5,626 bases of DNA from an uncultured Sutterellaceae bacterium (GTDB lineage: Bacteria > Pseudomonadota > Gammaproteobacteria > Burkholderiales > Burkholderiaceae_F): contig CAMYAA010000088.1 in assembly GCA_947253615.1 (NCBI GenBank), forward strand, positions 1 through 5,626. The letters are read 5' to 3'. Below are positions 1 through 5,626 of the stretch, one piece after another (the first letter of the stretch is position 1; each line of letters opens with the position of its first letter). The translations under genes and the position numbers were made by a program. The notes below the pieces were generated by a model. That model had not been told where the DNA came from, did not search any database, and was given only the letters and a program-made list of their open reading frames with translations.

Positions 1-633
1 ACGGATCCGGATGACTTAAATCTCTTACACCGCACGACCTCTACGATCACAATGCAAGTCGATGCGTTGACACAAATGGTCAATGACTTCCGTGAGTATG
101 CGAAACTGCCAGAAACCAAACTTCGCCCGCTCAATCTCAATGAATTTTTAGAAAAAACCATCGATCTTTACCTGCACGCGGGGACGAATGTCGTCTTGGC
201 ACTCGACCACCAGATCCCTCTTGTCCTAGGGGATTCTGCGCGTTTACGTCAAGTTATACATAACTTAATATCTAACAGTATTGAAGCAGCGGAAGATCAA
301 AAGTCGATTAGAATCACCATCAAGACTGAACCTGTTTTCGGGATTGATAAACCCGAAAAACCACACGCTGTTAAACTATCCATTATGGATAATGGACCTG
401 GGTTTGGAGAAAAGGTTTTAGCTTCTGCTTTCGAACCCTATGTCACGACCAAGCCTACAGGTTCTGGCCTCGGTCTACCAATGGTGAAGAAGATTTTAGA
501 CGAGCACGAAGCTACGATTAATCTTCAAAACATTAAGAACTCTGAGACCCAAGAAATCATGGGAGCCCAAGTAGTCATCATTTTAAAGGCTGCTAAAGAA
601 GTCGGTCATCCTACGAGTAGAGAACGTTTATGA
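1..633 (+). CDS. ntrY: NtrY-type sensor histidine kinase, C-terminal part (5' truncated by window)
   Basis: This is the catalytic end of a membrane sensor kinase that would phosphorylate the response regulator encoded next. The frame is open from base 1, so the ATG at 52 is internal and the true start lies upstream; 210 residues are visible. Residues about 1-38 look like the second helix of the NtrY DHp dimerisation domain (QVDALTQMVNDFREYAKLP). The H-box histidine, HAMP/PAS and membrane segments lie outside the window. The ATPase domain is complete: an N-box with Asn88 and Asn92 (HNLISN), G1 box DNGPGFG at about 130-136, F-box FEPYVTTK from 144, and G2 box GSGLGLPMV from 154. The TGA stop overlaps the next ATG in an ATGA junction, so translation is probably coupled. 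The NtrY assignment rests on the DHp wording and on the NtrX-like partner. Another HK family is possible but less likely. Confidence 0.88.
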   Translation, partial: TDPDDLNLLHRTTSTITMQVDALTQMVNDFREYAKLPETKLRPLNLNEFLEKTIDLYLHAGTNVVLALDHQIPLVLGDSARLRQVIHNLISNSIEAAEDQKSIRITIKTEPVFGIDKPEKPHAVKLSIMDNGPGFGEKVLASAFEPYVTTKPTGSGLGLPMVKKILDEHEATINLQNIKNSETQEIMGAQVVIILKAAKEVGHPTSRERL

Positions 634-1490
634 AAAAAATTTTAGTCGTTGATGATGAATTAGGTATTCGCAATTTACTCTGCGAGATTCTTGAAGAAGA
701 CGGTTATTCCGTGATCACAGCGGAAGACGCTCAAGAATGTCGTAATGCGGTTGCTACCAACAAAATTGACCTAATTTTATTAGACATCTGGATGCCTGAT
801 ACCGATGGTGTAACCCTGCTCAAGGAACTGTGCACAAAGCGTGCAATCAACTGCCCAGTCATCATGATGAGTGGCCACGGTACGATTGAAACCGCTATGG
901 AGGCAACGCGTTTTGGAGCGTGTGACTTCTTAGAAAAGCCCATTACCTTAACCAAACTGCTCGATTCTTGCGCTCGTGCCATTGAAAACTGGAACTATGA
1001 TGCAGAAAACCGTCTGCGTCATTTACCGCCCATTGGCACTCGCTACGTCCCAACGCCGGACGAAAAAAAGGAAGCTGCTCCGGCACAAACCTCTCACGCC
1101 GAAGCCTCCAAGCTCAACGATGAACATCATGTGGTGTTTAAAGCACCCGATTCGGATGACAATGAGCCCTTCGTGATCGATATTGATAATTTCAATATCA
1201 CCACCGATGAGCCATTGCCTGTCTTTGTCATCAAGCCGTTAAATATGACCATTGACTTGAACAAGCCATTCCGAGAATTCAGTGATGATATGGAATTGTT
1301 TTACCTCACCAACGTTCTCACGAAGAAAAATGGTGCGGTCATTGAGCTTTCTCGTCATTCGCAACTTGAACGTACCCACCTCTATCGCAAGTTGCGCAAT
1401 TTAAACATTGATCCCAATACTTGTACTCACGAAGCATTTCGACAACAACACCCGCACATCGCCTTAGTCGCGACGAATAAAAAGCTCTGA
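630..1490 (+). CDS. ntrX: NtrX-like response regulator lacking the AAA+ domain (receiver + linker + Fis-type HTH)
   Basis: A cytoplasmic DNA-binding response regulator of 286 residues, partner of the kinase upstream. The receiver (about 1-120) has the acidic pair Asp8/Asp9, phosphoacceptor Asp52 in LLDIWMPDTDG, Ser81 in MMSGHG and Lys103 in LEKP; its wording is close to NtrX receivers. Residues about 125-205 are a linker, first Lys/Ala/Pro/Glu-rich, then acidic, with two similar stretches starting FVI (181 and 199). Residues about 210-262 form a Fis-type helix-turn-helix whose recognition part ERTHLYRKLRNL is typical of NtrX. No Walker A, GAFTGA or Walker B motif exists, and classical NtrX proteins are about 450 residues. 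It therefore should not drive sigma-54 promoters and more likely acts as a direct activator or repressor. The start is set by the ATGA overlap with ntrY and the immediate receiver beta-1 strand; only a weak AGAG precedes it. AAA+-less NtrX forms may be common in Burkholderiales (from memory, unchecked). Confidence 0.85.
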   Translation: MKKILVVDDELGIRNLLCEILEEDGYSVITAEDAQECRNAVATNKIDLILLDIWMPDTDGVTLLKELCTKRAINCPVIMMSGHGTIETAMEATRFGACDFLEKPITLTKLLDSCARAIENWNYDAENRLRHLPPIGTRYVPTPDEKKEAAPAQTSHAEASKLNDEHHVVFKAPDSDDNEPFVIDIDNFNITTDEPLPVFVIKPLNMTIDLNKPFREFSDDMELFYLTNVLTKKNGAVIELSRHSQLERTHLYRKLRNLNIDPNTCTHEAFRQQHPHIALVATNKKL

Positions 1491-1510
1491 GTCATCTTTA
1501 GAGATTCAAT

Positions 1511-2908
1511 ATGAAGATCTTAATTGTTGGAGCTGGCCGTATTGGCAGCTCCATCGCCGAAAGCTTGGTTTCTGAAGCGAACGACATCACTGTCGTGGAT
1601 ATGGATCCCGCTCATCTGGCCAAATTTAAAAATTATGACTTGCAGTGCGTTGTTGGGAATGCCACGAGTCCTGAGGTGCTCACGAACGCTGGGGCCCCAG
1701 ACGCTGACATGCTGATTGCGGTCACCTCGAGTGACGAAACGAATCTAGTCGTTTCTTTACTGTGCGATCGCATGTTTAATATCCCAACACGAATTGCTCG
1801 TGTTCGAAATTCAGAATTGCGAAACTACCCCCGAATCCTCAAAGAAGAAGGTTTTGGGGCAACCAGTATTATTTGGCCGGAATTAGCCGTCGTGAACTAT
1901 CTCGCGAAGCTCGTAGAGTTTCCAGCTGCACTCCAAGTGCAAGAGTTCGGTAACGGACGTGCCAGTTTAATTGCAGTTCGTGCTCGAGCTGGTGGCCCTC
2001 TCGTGGGTCGTCCTATTCGTGACCTTTATACTCACTTACCTGACGTGCCTGCGCGTATCATGGCGCTTTTTAGGCGAAATGAGCGTGTTTTGATCACTTC
2101 GAGCACCGTCATCGAAGCGGGGGATGAAGTCATCAGTTTGTGTGACTCTGAATACGCTCAACAAGTGATGGGAGAGTTCCGTCGTGAAGACAATTCCGTG
2201 CGCAATATTGTGATTGCTGGTCGTCATAATCTTATCGACGCGCTCACGGACAAGCTGCTTAAAGACTCTTCTAACGCTTACAACATCAAGATCATTGAAA
2301 ATGATGAGCAAACAGCAAAGGCTTTAGCGGACAAGTTCAGTCCTAAAGTGACCGTTTTGCATGGGGACTTCACGAGTGAAGACATGCAAAAAGAGGCCAA
2401 AGTTGAAACCTGTGACCTCTTTGTTGCCGTTTCCGAAGATGATGAAAACAACATCTTAGGAGCGCTCTTAGCCAAACGAAATCGAGCTCAAAAAACCATT
2501 GCGCTCATCAACCGCAAGGCCTACGGGGATCTCATGCAAGGCAGTCAGATCGACGTGACCTTATCAACGACGACGGCTACCCTAGGCGAATTAATTCGCT
2601 ATGTGCGTCGTGGCGACATTGCGGCCGCGTATAGCTTACGTCGTGGTATTGCGGAAGCCTTAGAAATTGTTGCTCATGGCGACTCCAAGAGTTCGAAAGT
2701 GGTGGGCCGAAAAATCAAAGATATTCGCGTTCCCATGGGTTGTACGATTGGCGCCATTATTCGCTATCAAAATGACGAAACCAAGGTTTTAATGGCCCGC
2801 AAAGATGTTGAAATCGAAGCCGAAGACCATGTCATCGTATTCGTTCCCAACAAAAAACTCATTCACGAGATTGAACAGCTCTTCGCCGTGAATGTTGGTT
2901 TCTTCTAG
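1511..2908 (+). CDS. trkA: Trk potassium uptake system NAD-binding regulatory protein TrkA
   Basis: TrkA is a peripheral cytoplasmic protein that forms a ring under TrkH and gates potassium uptake in response to bound nucleotides. At 465 residues it has the usual length of the duplicated proteobacterial form (E. coli about 458). Order: RCK-N/Rossmann domain 1 (1-120) with GAGRIG at 7-12 and acidic Asp30/Asp32 at the end of beta-2; RCK-C 1 (about 140-222); RCK-N 2 (231-350); RCK-C 2 (about 375-460). The segment RYVRRGDIAAAYSLRRG (363-379) followed by EALEIVAHGD is characteristic of TrkA. The second Rossmann loop reads AGRHNLI (236-242), whereas the family usually has a GGGxIG-like loop, so nucleotide binding in the second half may be weakened. 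The start gives a complete first beta strand (MKILIVGAG) and has a modest AGAG about 8 bases upstream. It lies 20 bases after ntrX and 11 before trkH, an operon with its channel partner. Confidence 0.95.
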   Translation: MKILIVGAGRIGSSIAESLVSEANDITVVDMDPAHLAKFKNYDLQCVVGNATSPEVLTNAGAPDADMLIAVTSSDETNLVVSLLCDRMFNIPTRIARVRNSELRNYPRILKEEGFGATSIIWPELAVVNYLAKLVEFPAALQVQEFGNGRASLIAVRARAGGPLVGRPIRDLYTHLPDVPARIMALFRRNERVLITSSTVIEAGDEVISLCDSEYAQQVMGEFRREDNSVRNIVIAGRHNLIDALTDKLLKDSSNAYNIKIIENDEQTAKALADKFSPKVTVLHGDFTSEDMQKEAKVETCDLFVAVSEDDENNILGALLAKRNRAQKTIALINRKAYGDLMQGSQIDVTLSTTTATLGELIRYVRRGDIAAAYSLRRGIAEALEIVAHGDSKSSKVVGRKIKDIRVPMGCTIGAIIRYQNDETKVLMARKDVEIEAEDHVIVFVPNKKLIHEIEQLFAVNVGFF

Positions 2909-2919
2909 CCGAGACAACC

Positions 2920-4392
2920 ATGCGAAATACGCTTCGTTATCTCATCTTGCCTGTGCTCAACGCCGCTGGCCCCGTGTACATTTGGCTCGGGGTCGCCATG
3001 ATTGTCCCGTTGATCGTTTCCATCTTATACAAGGATGGTGCCTCTCACGGCTTTTGGGTTGGTGTCATTGTTTCGTTGCTTTTGGGCTTTACGTTAAATG
3101 CCAGTACCATCCGCTTTAAACGTGAATTAACGGCCCAACATGGTTTCCTCTTGGTGACGATGATTTGGGCAACGGTTCCATTGATCAGCACGATTCCATT
3201 CGTGATGACATTACCGCAATACAGCTTTACTGAGCTCTATTTTGAGTGCGTCTCCTGTCTGACAACAACAGGGGCCACCGTGATGAGCGGGCTCAATCAC
3301 ACCGCACTATCCATCAATGGGTGGCGCTCACTCTTGAGTTGGATGGGTGGGATGGGCTTAATCGTTTTAGCCGTCGCGATTCTCCCGCTTTTAGGTGTGG
3401 GGGGCGCTCAAATTATGAAGGCAGAAACGAGTGGACCCCTCAAAGAAAGTAAGCTAACCCCTCGAATTACCGATACCGCGAAGGCTCTTTACGTCATCTA
3501 TTTGGGCATTTCCATTGCCTGTGCTGTGGGTTACCACCTCGCCGGCATGGACTGGAAAGACGCCATTATGCACATGATGACAACCGTATCCTTGTCGGGC
3601 ACGAGTGCTCATGATGAAAGCTTTGCCTATTGGGATTCAGCCGCCATCGACTGGGTCGCTATTTTCTTCATGTTTATCTCCGGGTTTAATTTCTCACTGC
3701 ACTTTATGGCTTTTAAACACCGGAATTTAATGGTTTATCTCAAAGACGCTGAAGGTCAAGGTTGGACATTACTGCTGGTCTTTATTTCGGCCCTAGCCAT
3801 TTACGTTTTATGGTCTCACGGAATCTATAACGACTTTTGGACCACCGTTCGTTATGGCGTCTTTACGGTCGTCTCATTAGCGAGTACCACGGGCTTTTCT
3901 GATACCGACTTTACGTTGTGGCCTTTGGGGATTCCCGTCATTATGTTGCTAGCCGCCAATATTGCCTGTTCGGCGGGTACGCCAGGCGGGGGCATTAAGA
4001 TGATGCGTATTCTCATCATGCTGCGTCATCTCGGGCGTGAAATGACTTTATTACTGTTCCCGAGCGCCGTCAGTGCCGTCAAAATCAACAATACCCATAT
4101 CAGTACACCCGTGTGCTTCTCGGTGTTCTCCTTCATCGTGATCTGGGTGATCACGATGCTGTTTGGCTCCCTCGTGCTAATGCTCTCGGGTATGCCTCTG
4201 TTAGAGTCCTTCTCCGGGACTGTCTCGATGATGACAAACTTAGGGATGTCTTTAGGGAAATTGGGGCCGAGCGGGAACTATGCGTGGTTATCACAGTTCC
4301 AGCTCCTCGTATGTTGTTTCTTGATGATCGCAGGGCGCTTAGAAATTTTCACGCTCTTCGTACTCTTTACTCGCAGTTTCTGGCGAGCCTAA
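2920..4392 (+). CDS. trkH: Trk system potassium uptake protein TrkH
   Basis: This is the inner-membrane potassium-translocating subunit of the Trk system (SKT superfamily), working with TrkA. At 490 residues it is the normal family length and has many hydrophobic segments, the first at about 15-36. Four pore-loop repeats are recognisable, each keeping its selectivity-filter glycine: TTTGAT (Gly118), SLSGTSAHD (Gly227), STTGFSDTD (Gly325) and TNLGMSLG (Gly442). The sequence SAGTPGGGIKMMR (351-363) corresponds to the intramembrane gating loop after the third repeat. WMGGMGLIVL at 141-150 is also typical of TrkH rather than KtrB. The start follows the trkA stop by 11 bases with only a weak GAG-containing ribosome site, so reinitiation after trkA is plausible. 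No terminator is visible after the stop, which lies 5 bases from the stop of the convergent gene. Confidence 0.95.
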   Translation: MRNTLRYLILPVLNAAGPVYIWLGVAMIVPLIVSILYKDGASHGFWVGVIVSLLLGFTLNASTIRFKRELTAQHGFLLVTMIWATVPLISTIPFVMTLPQYSFTELYFECVSCLTTTGATVMSGLNHTALSINGWRSLLSWMGGMGLIVLAVAILPLLGVGGAQIMKAETSGPLKESKLTPRITDTAKALYVIYLGISIACAVGYHLAGMDWKDAIMHMMTTVSLSGTSAHDESFAYWDSAAIDWVAIFFMFISGFNFSLHFMAFKHRNLMVYLKDAEGQGWTLLLVFISALAIYVLWSHGIYNDFWTTVRYGVFTVVSLASTTGFSDTDFTLWPLGIPVIMLLAANIACSAGTPGGGIKMMRILIMLRHLGREMTLLLFPSAVSAVKINNTHISTPVCFSVFSFIVIWVITMLFGSLVLMLSGMPLLESFSGTVSMMTNLGMSLGKLGPSGNYAWLSQFQLLVCCFLMIAGRLEIFTLFVLFTRSFWRA

Positions 4393-4397
4393 GCCAA

Positions 4398-4772
4398 CTA
4401 GGGCTTGCCCCACATCACGGACTCACCCTTTTCAATAGCACGTTTAATCATCTGCTTTAAGGGTGAGATCCGTTGATAAAGCTTGATACGGTCTTCAAAC
4501 GCCTTTTCGTCACCGGCCTCTTTACGCTTTAATTGTTCATCGTAACTACATGCACGAAGCTCTTGTTCCATCGCTTCACGGGCTTGTCGTACTCGATCCA
4601 TATCAAGCTTTTCGGCGGCCTCCAGTTTGGTTAGAACCTCAGGGAGTTCTTCAATACCCCAAGCACCTTCAGAAAGCCAAGGCTCATCAACAATACGAAA
4701 GATGTCCTTAGCGGTCTCTTCAAACATAATGAAGGGCCCCGTAGCCCGCGATGAAAACTGCACAATCGCCAT
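4398..4772 (-). CDS. DUF1840 domain-containing protein
   Basis: A 124-residue soluble protein with no signal peptide or membrane segment. The recognisable DUF1840 traits are an N-terminal strand followed by a MFEETAKDIFRIV helix (about 16-28), a segment on lowering inputs through EELPEVLTKLEAAE (about 41-54), and the terminal SPLKQMIKRAIEKGESVMWGKP, in which the VMW near the C-terminus is the family signature. The middle (about 57-100) is strongly charged and probably helical. It is slightly longer than my recollection of the family. No biochemical function is established for DUF1840, and none can be inferred here. The start is well fixed by an AAGGAG 8 bases upstream. It converges with trkH and is transcribed divergently from the PTS genes, so it likely forms a single-gene unit. 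Confidence 0.8.
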   Translation of the reverse strand: MAIVQFSSRATGPFIMFEETAKDIFRIVDEPWLSEGAWGIEELPEVLTKLEAAEKLDMDRVRQAREAMEQELRACSYDEQLKRKEAGDEKAFEDRIKLYQRISPLKQMIKRAIEKGESVMWGKP

Positions 4773-4780
4773 ATTGCTAG

Positions 4781-4786
4781 CTCCTT
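4781..4786 (-). promoter_or_regulatory. Ribosome binding site of the DUF1840 gene
   Basis: The minus strand reads AAGGAG here, a near-perfect Shine-Dalgarno, 8 bases before the ATG whose complement ends at 4772. It decides the start of the DUF1840 gene and is the strongest ribosome site in the window. Confidence 0.8.
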
Positions 4787-4795
4787 AAGTAAGCA

Positions 4796-4816
4796 ACACT
4801 AATCAATACTTAGTGT
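4796..4816. repeat. Perfect inverted repeat, possible operator or small hairpin
   Basis: ACACTAA (4796-4802) and TTAGTGT (4810-4816) are exact reverse complements around a 7-base spacer TCAATAC. The dyad sits just upstream of the DUF1840 ribosome site in the divergent intergenic region. Its size and AT-rich arms suit a dimeric regulator site; as an RNA hairpin it would be weak and lacks a T-run. An 8-bp palindrome TAACGTTA (4816-4823) abuts it. The function is inferred only. Confidence 0.4.
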
Positions 4817-4820
4817 AACG

Positions 4821-4872
4821 TTAAACATTCTGAAAGTCCTCTCTATGAAGAAAAGACGACTCTCGTTAAAAT
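4821..4872 (+). promoter_or_regulatory. Candidate promoter region for the EIIA-ptsH operon
   Basis: Two weak sigma-70-like possibilities are visible. One pairs TTAAAC (4821-4826) with TATGAA (4844-4849) at 17-base spacing. The other uses TAAAAT (4867-4872), five of six matches to the -10 consensus, but has only a poor -35 partner around 4845. Either would give a short leader before the EIIA gene. A promoter must lie here because the upstream gene runs the other way, but the exact boxes are uncertain. Confidence 0.3.
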
Positions 4873-4890
4873 GAGCATGAAACACTGAAT

Positions 4891-4896
4891 AAAGGA
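4891..4896 (+). promoter_or_regulatory. Ribosome binding site of the EIIA gene
   Basis: AAAGGA lies 6 bases before the ATG at 4903 and supports that start, which also places the phosphorylatable histidine at residue 10 as expected for the family. Confidence 0.7.
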
Positions 4897-4902
4897 TTTA
4901 CT

Positions 4903-5310
4903 ATGGCCGTCGGGCTTCTTATTATTGCCCACTCACCGCTAGGTTCTGCGCTCAAAGAGTGTGCAAAACATATTCTTGGCGATACGGAAACACAACGTTT
5001 GCAAACCCTGCTCATTAAAGACATTCCTCATTGTATTGATCGCACTTTGGTCCTTGAAGAGTTAAAAGAAACGGTTCAAAGTTATGCGCAAGACGGAATG
5101 ATTATCTTGACCGATATTATCGGCGCAACGCCTTCAAATCTTGCCCACGAATTGCTCATGTTCCCGTACGTTCGCGTGATTTCTGGCGTGAACTTACCCG
5201 CTTTACTTTGCGCAATTACCCACCAAGACAAACCCATCAATCAACTCATGACCATGATTGAAGAGGCAGCACGCTCAAGTATTTCTGCGCGTATTGGGCA
5301 ACAAAACTAA
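4903..5310 (+). CDS. PTS EIIA component, mannose/sorbose family (fructose subfamily IIA by common annotation)
   Basis: A cytoplasmic phosphocarrier that receives phosphate from HPr on a histidine. At 135 residues it is a stand-alone EIIA-Man domain with no fused EIIB. Visible motifs: IIAHSPLG with active-site His10; the acidic loop TDIIGATPSN (70-79, Asp71 next to the active site in this family); and SGVNLPALL (94-102), equivalent to the family's SGxNLPML. It is followed after 11 bases by HPr. In Ralstonia and relatives a comparable protein (called PtsM in R. eutropha) precedes ptsH and ptsI, and these lineages often lack matching mannose permeases, so a regulatory relay role is likely. No EIIB, EIIC or EIID gene is visible here. 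It heads its operon, with the promoter in the 4773-4902 region. Confidence 0.9.
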   Translation: MAVGLLIIAHSPLGSALKECAKHILGDTETQRLQTLLIKDIPHCIDRTLVLEELKETVQSYAQDGMIILTDIIGATPSNLAHELLMFPYVRVISGVNLPALLCAITHQDKPINQLMTMIEEAARSSISARIGQQN

Positions 5311-5314
5311 AGGA
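5310..5314 (+). promoter_or_regulatory. Ribosome binding site of ptsH
   Basis: AAGGA, within TAAAGGAA, overlaps the last base of the EIIA stop codon and lies 7 bases before the ptsH ATG. It fixes the ptsH start and fits translational coupling to the EIIA gene. Confidence 0.7.
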
Positions 5315-5321
5315 AATTGTC

Positions 5322-5579
5322 ATGCTTACTCAAGTTTTTAAAATCAAAAACCCCTATGGTCTACACGCTAGGCCCAGTGCGAGCTTGAGTAAAGCGGCCA
5401 ACCAATTTCAATCCAACATCACACTCGCCTACCGAGACCATACAGTCGATGCAAAGTCCATTCTAGGGCTCATGACGCTGGCGGCTCCCTGTGATTCCGA
5501 AATCACCTTATGTGTTGATGGAATCGATGAAAAACAAGCGTTTCAAACCCTATCGGATACCATTAACGACTTATTGATG
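5322..5579 (+). CDS. ptsH: HPr phosphocarrier protein of the PTS (3' end lost to adapter sequence)
   Basis: HPr carries phosphate from enzyme I (via His) to EIIA proteins. The 86 genomic codons show the active-site motif YGLHARPSA with His15, and the regulatory loop DAKSILGLMTLAA with Ser46, the residue used by HPr kinase/phosphorylase in organisms that have it. HPr is normally about 85-90 residues, so only a few C-terminal residues should be missing. The frame runs on through LSLIHI to a TGA at 5598-5600, but those codons lie in Nextera adapter and are not biological; the true stop is beyond the contig. The gene sits 11 bases after EIIA, and ptsI (enzyme I) would be expected next. Confidence 0.93.
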
Positions 5580-5626
5580 CTGTCTCTTATACACATCTGA
5601 CGCTGCCGACGATATGCAGTGTGTAG
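5580..5626. other. Illumina Nextera adapter read-through (artefact, not genomic)
   Basis: From 5580 the sequence is the reverse complement of the Nextera Read 1 transposase adapter: the 19-base Tn5 mosaic end (5580-5598), then GACGCTGCCGACGA (5599-5612). Next comes TATGCAGT (5613-5620), the reverse complement of the i5 index ACTGCATA (index 506 in the Nextera set, from memory), and GTGTAG (5621-5626), the beginning of the P5 side. The order mosaic end, adapter, index, P5 is exactly that of a read running past a short insert. It should be trimmed. Confidence 0.98.

Noticed and set aside
52..54. ATG at 52 as the kinase start
   Set aside because: The frame is open to base 1 and the upstream residues continue the DHp helix, so this Met is internal.
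731..982. Minus-strand open frame of 83 codons inside ntrX
   Set aside because: It is antisense to the conserved receiver domain, with no plausible ribosome site or recognisable motif.
2036..2475. Minus-strand open frames inside trkA
   Set aside because: They are antisense shadows of a well-conserved gene.
4391..4410. Possible terminator hairpin after trkH (AAGCC/GGCTT or GGGC-TT-GCCC)
   Set aside because: The stems are 4-5 bp, one loop is too tight, and no T-run follows on either strand.
4113..4460. Plus-strand open frame of about 115 codons
   Set aside because: It is out of frame within the trkH pore-loop region and then antisense to DUF1840; the composition shows no family resemblance and it has no ribosome site.
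5580..5598. Tn5 mosaic end as evidence of a transposon
   Set aside because: The engineered 19-bp mosaic end is followed directly by Nextera adapter and an index, so it is library sequence rather than a mobile element.
5580..5600. HPr residues LSLIHI and the TGA at 5598-5600 as the real gene end
   Set aside because: These codons fall entirely in adapter sequence.

Overview
The window looks like a chromosomal contig end from a betaproteobacterium, probably order Burkholderiales. The reasons are the NtrY/NtrX-like pair next to trkA and trkH, a DUF1840 protein (a family known mainly from Betaproteobacteria), and a mannose-family PTS EIIA placed directly before HPr. The base composition is moderate by eye rather than the high GC of Burkholderia or Ralstonia. 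That would suit a host-associated lineage such as Sutterellaceae, but this is inference only. No phage, plasmid, CRISPR, IS or RNA gene is visible.

Left block, plus strand (1-4392): four tightly packed genes read as one operon. They are the C-terminal part of an NtrY-type sensor kinase, cut by the window start; an NtrX-type response regulator overlapping it by 4 bases; the potassium-uptake regulator TrkA after 20 bases; and the potassium channel/transporter subunit TrkH after 11 bases. The regulator has an NtrX receiver and an NtrX Fis-type helix-turn-helix, but the central AAA+ sigma-54 activator domain is absent and a low-complexity acidic linker stands in its place.

Middle (4398-4772, minus strand): a DUF1840 protein converges on trkH with only 5 bases between the stop codons. 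A 130-base divergent intergenic region (4773-4902) separates it from the PTS genes. It holds a perfect 7-bp inverted repeat and the likely promoters of both directions.

Right block, plus strand (4903-5579): an EIIA of the mannose family and HPr (ptsH), the start of a general PTS phosphorelay cluster whose next gene is expected to be ptsI. In lineages with this arrangement the relay is mainly regulatory. HPr keeps both His15 and Ser46.

The last 47 bases (5580-5626) are not genomic. They match the Illumina Nextera Read 1 adapter in reverse complement, followed by an 8-base i5 index and the first bases of P5. The apparent HPr C-terminus and stop codon lie inside this adapter. I see no wholly novel system. 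The points most worth checking are the adapter-made gene end, the AAA+-less NtrX with its unusual linker, the degenerate second nucleotide site in TrkA, and the dyad in the divergent intergenic region.
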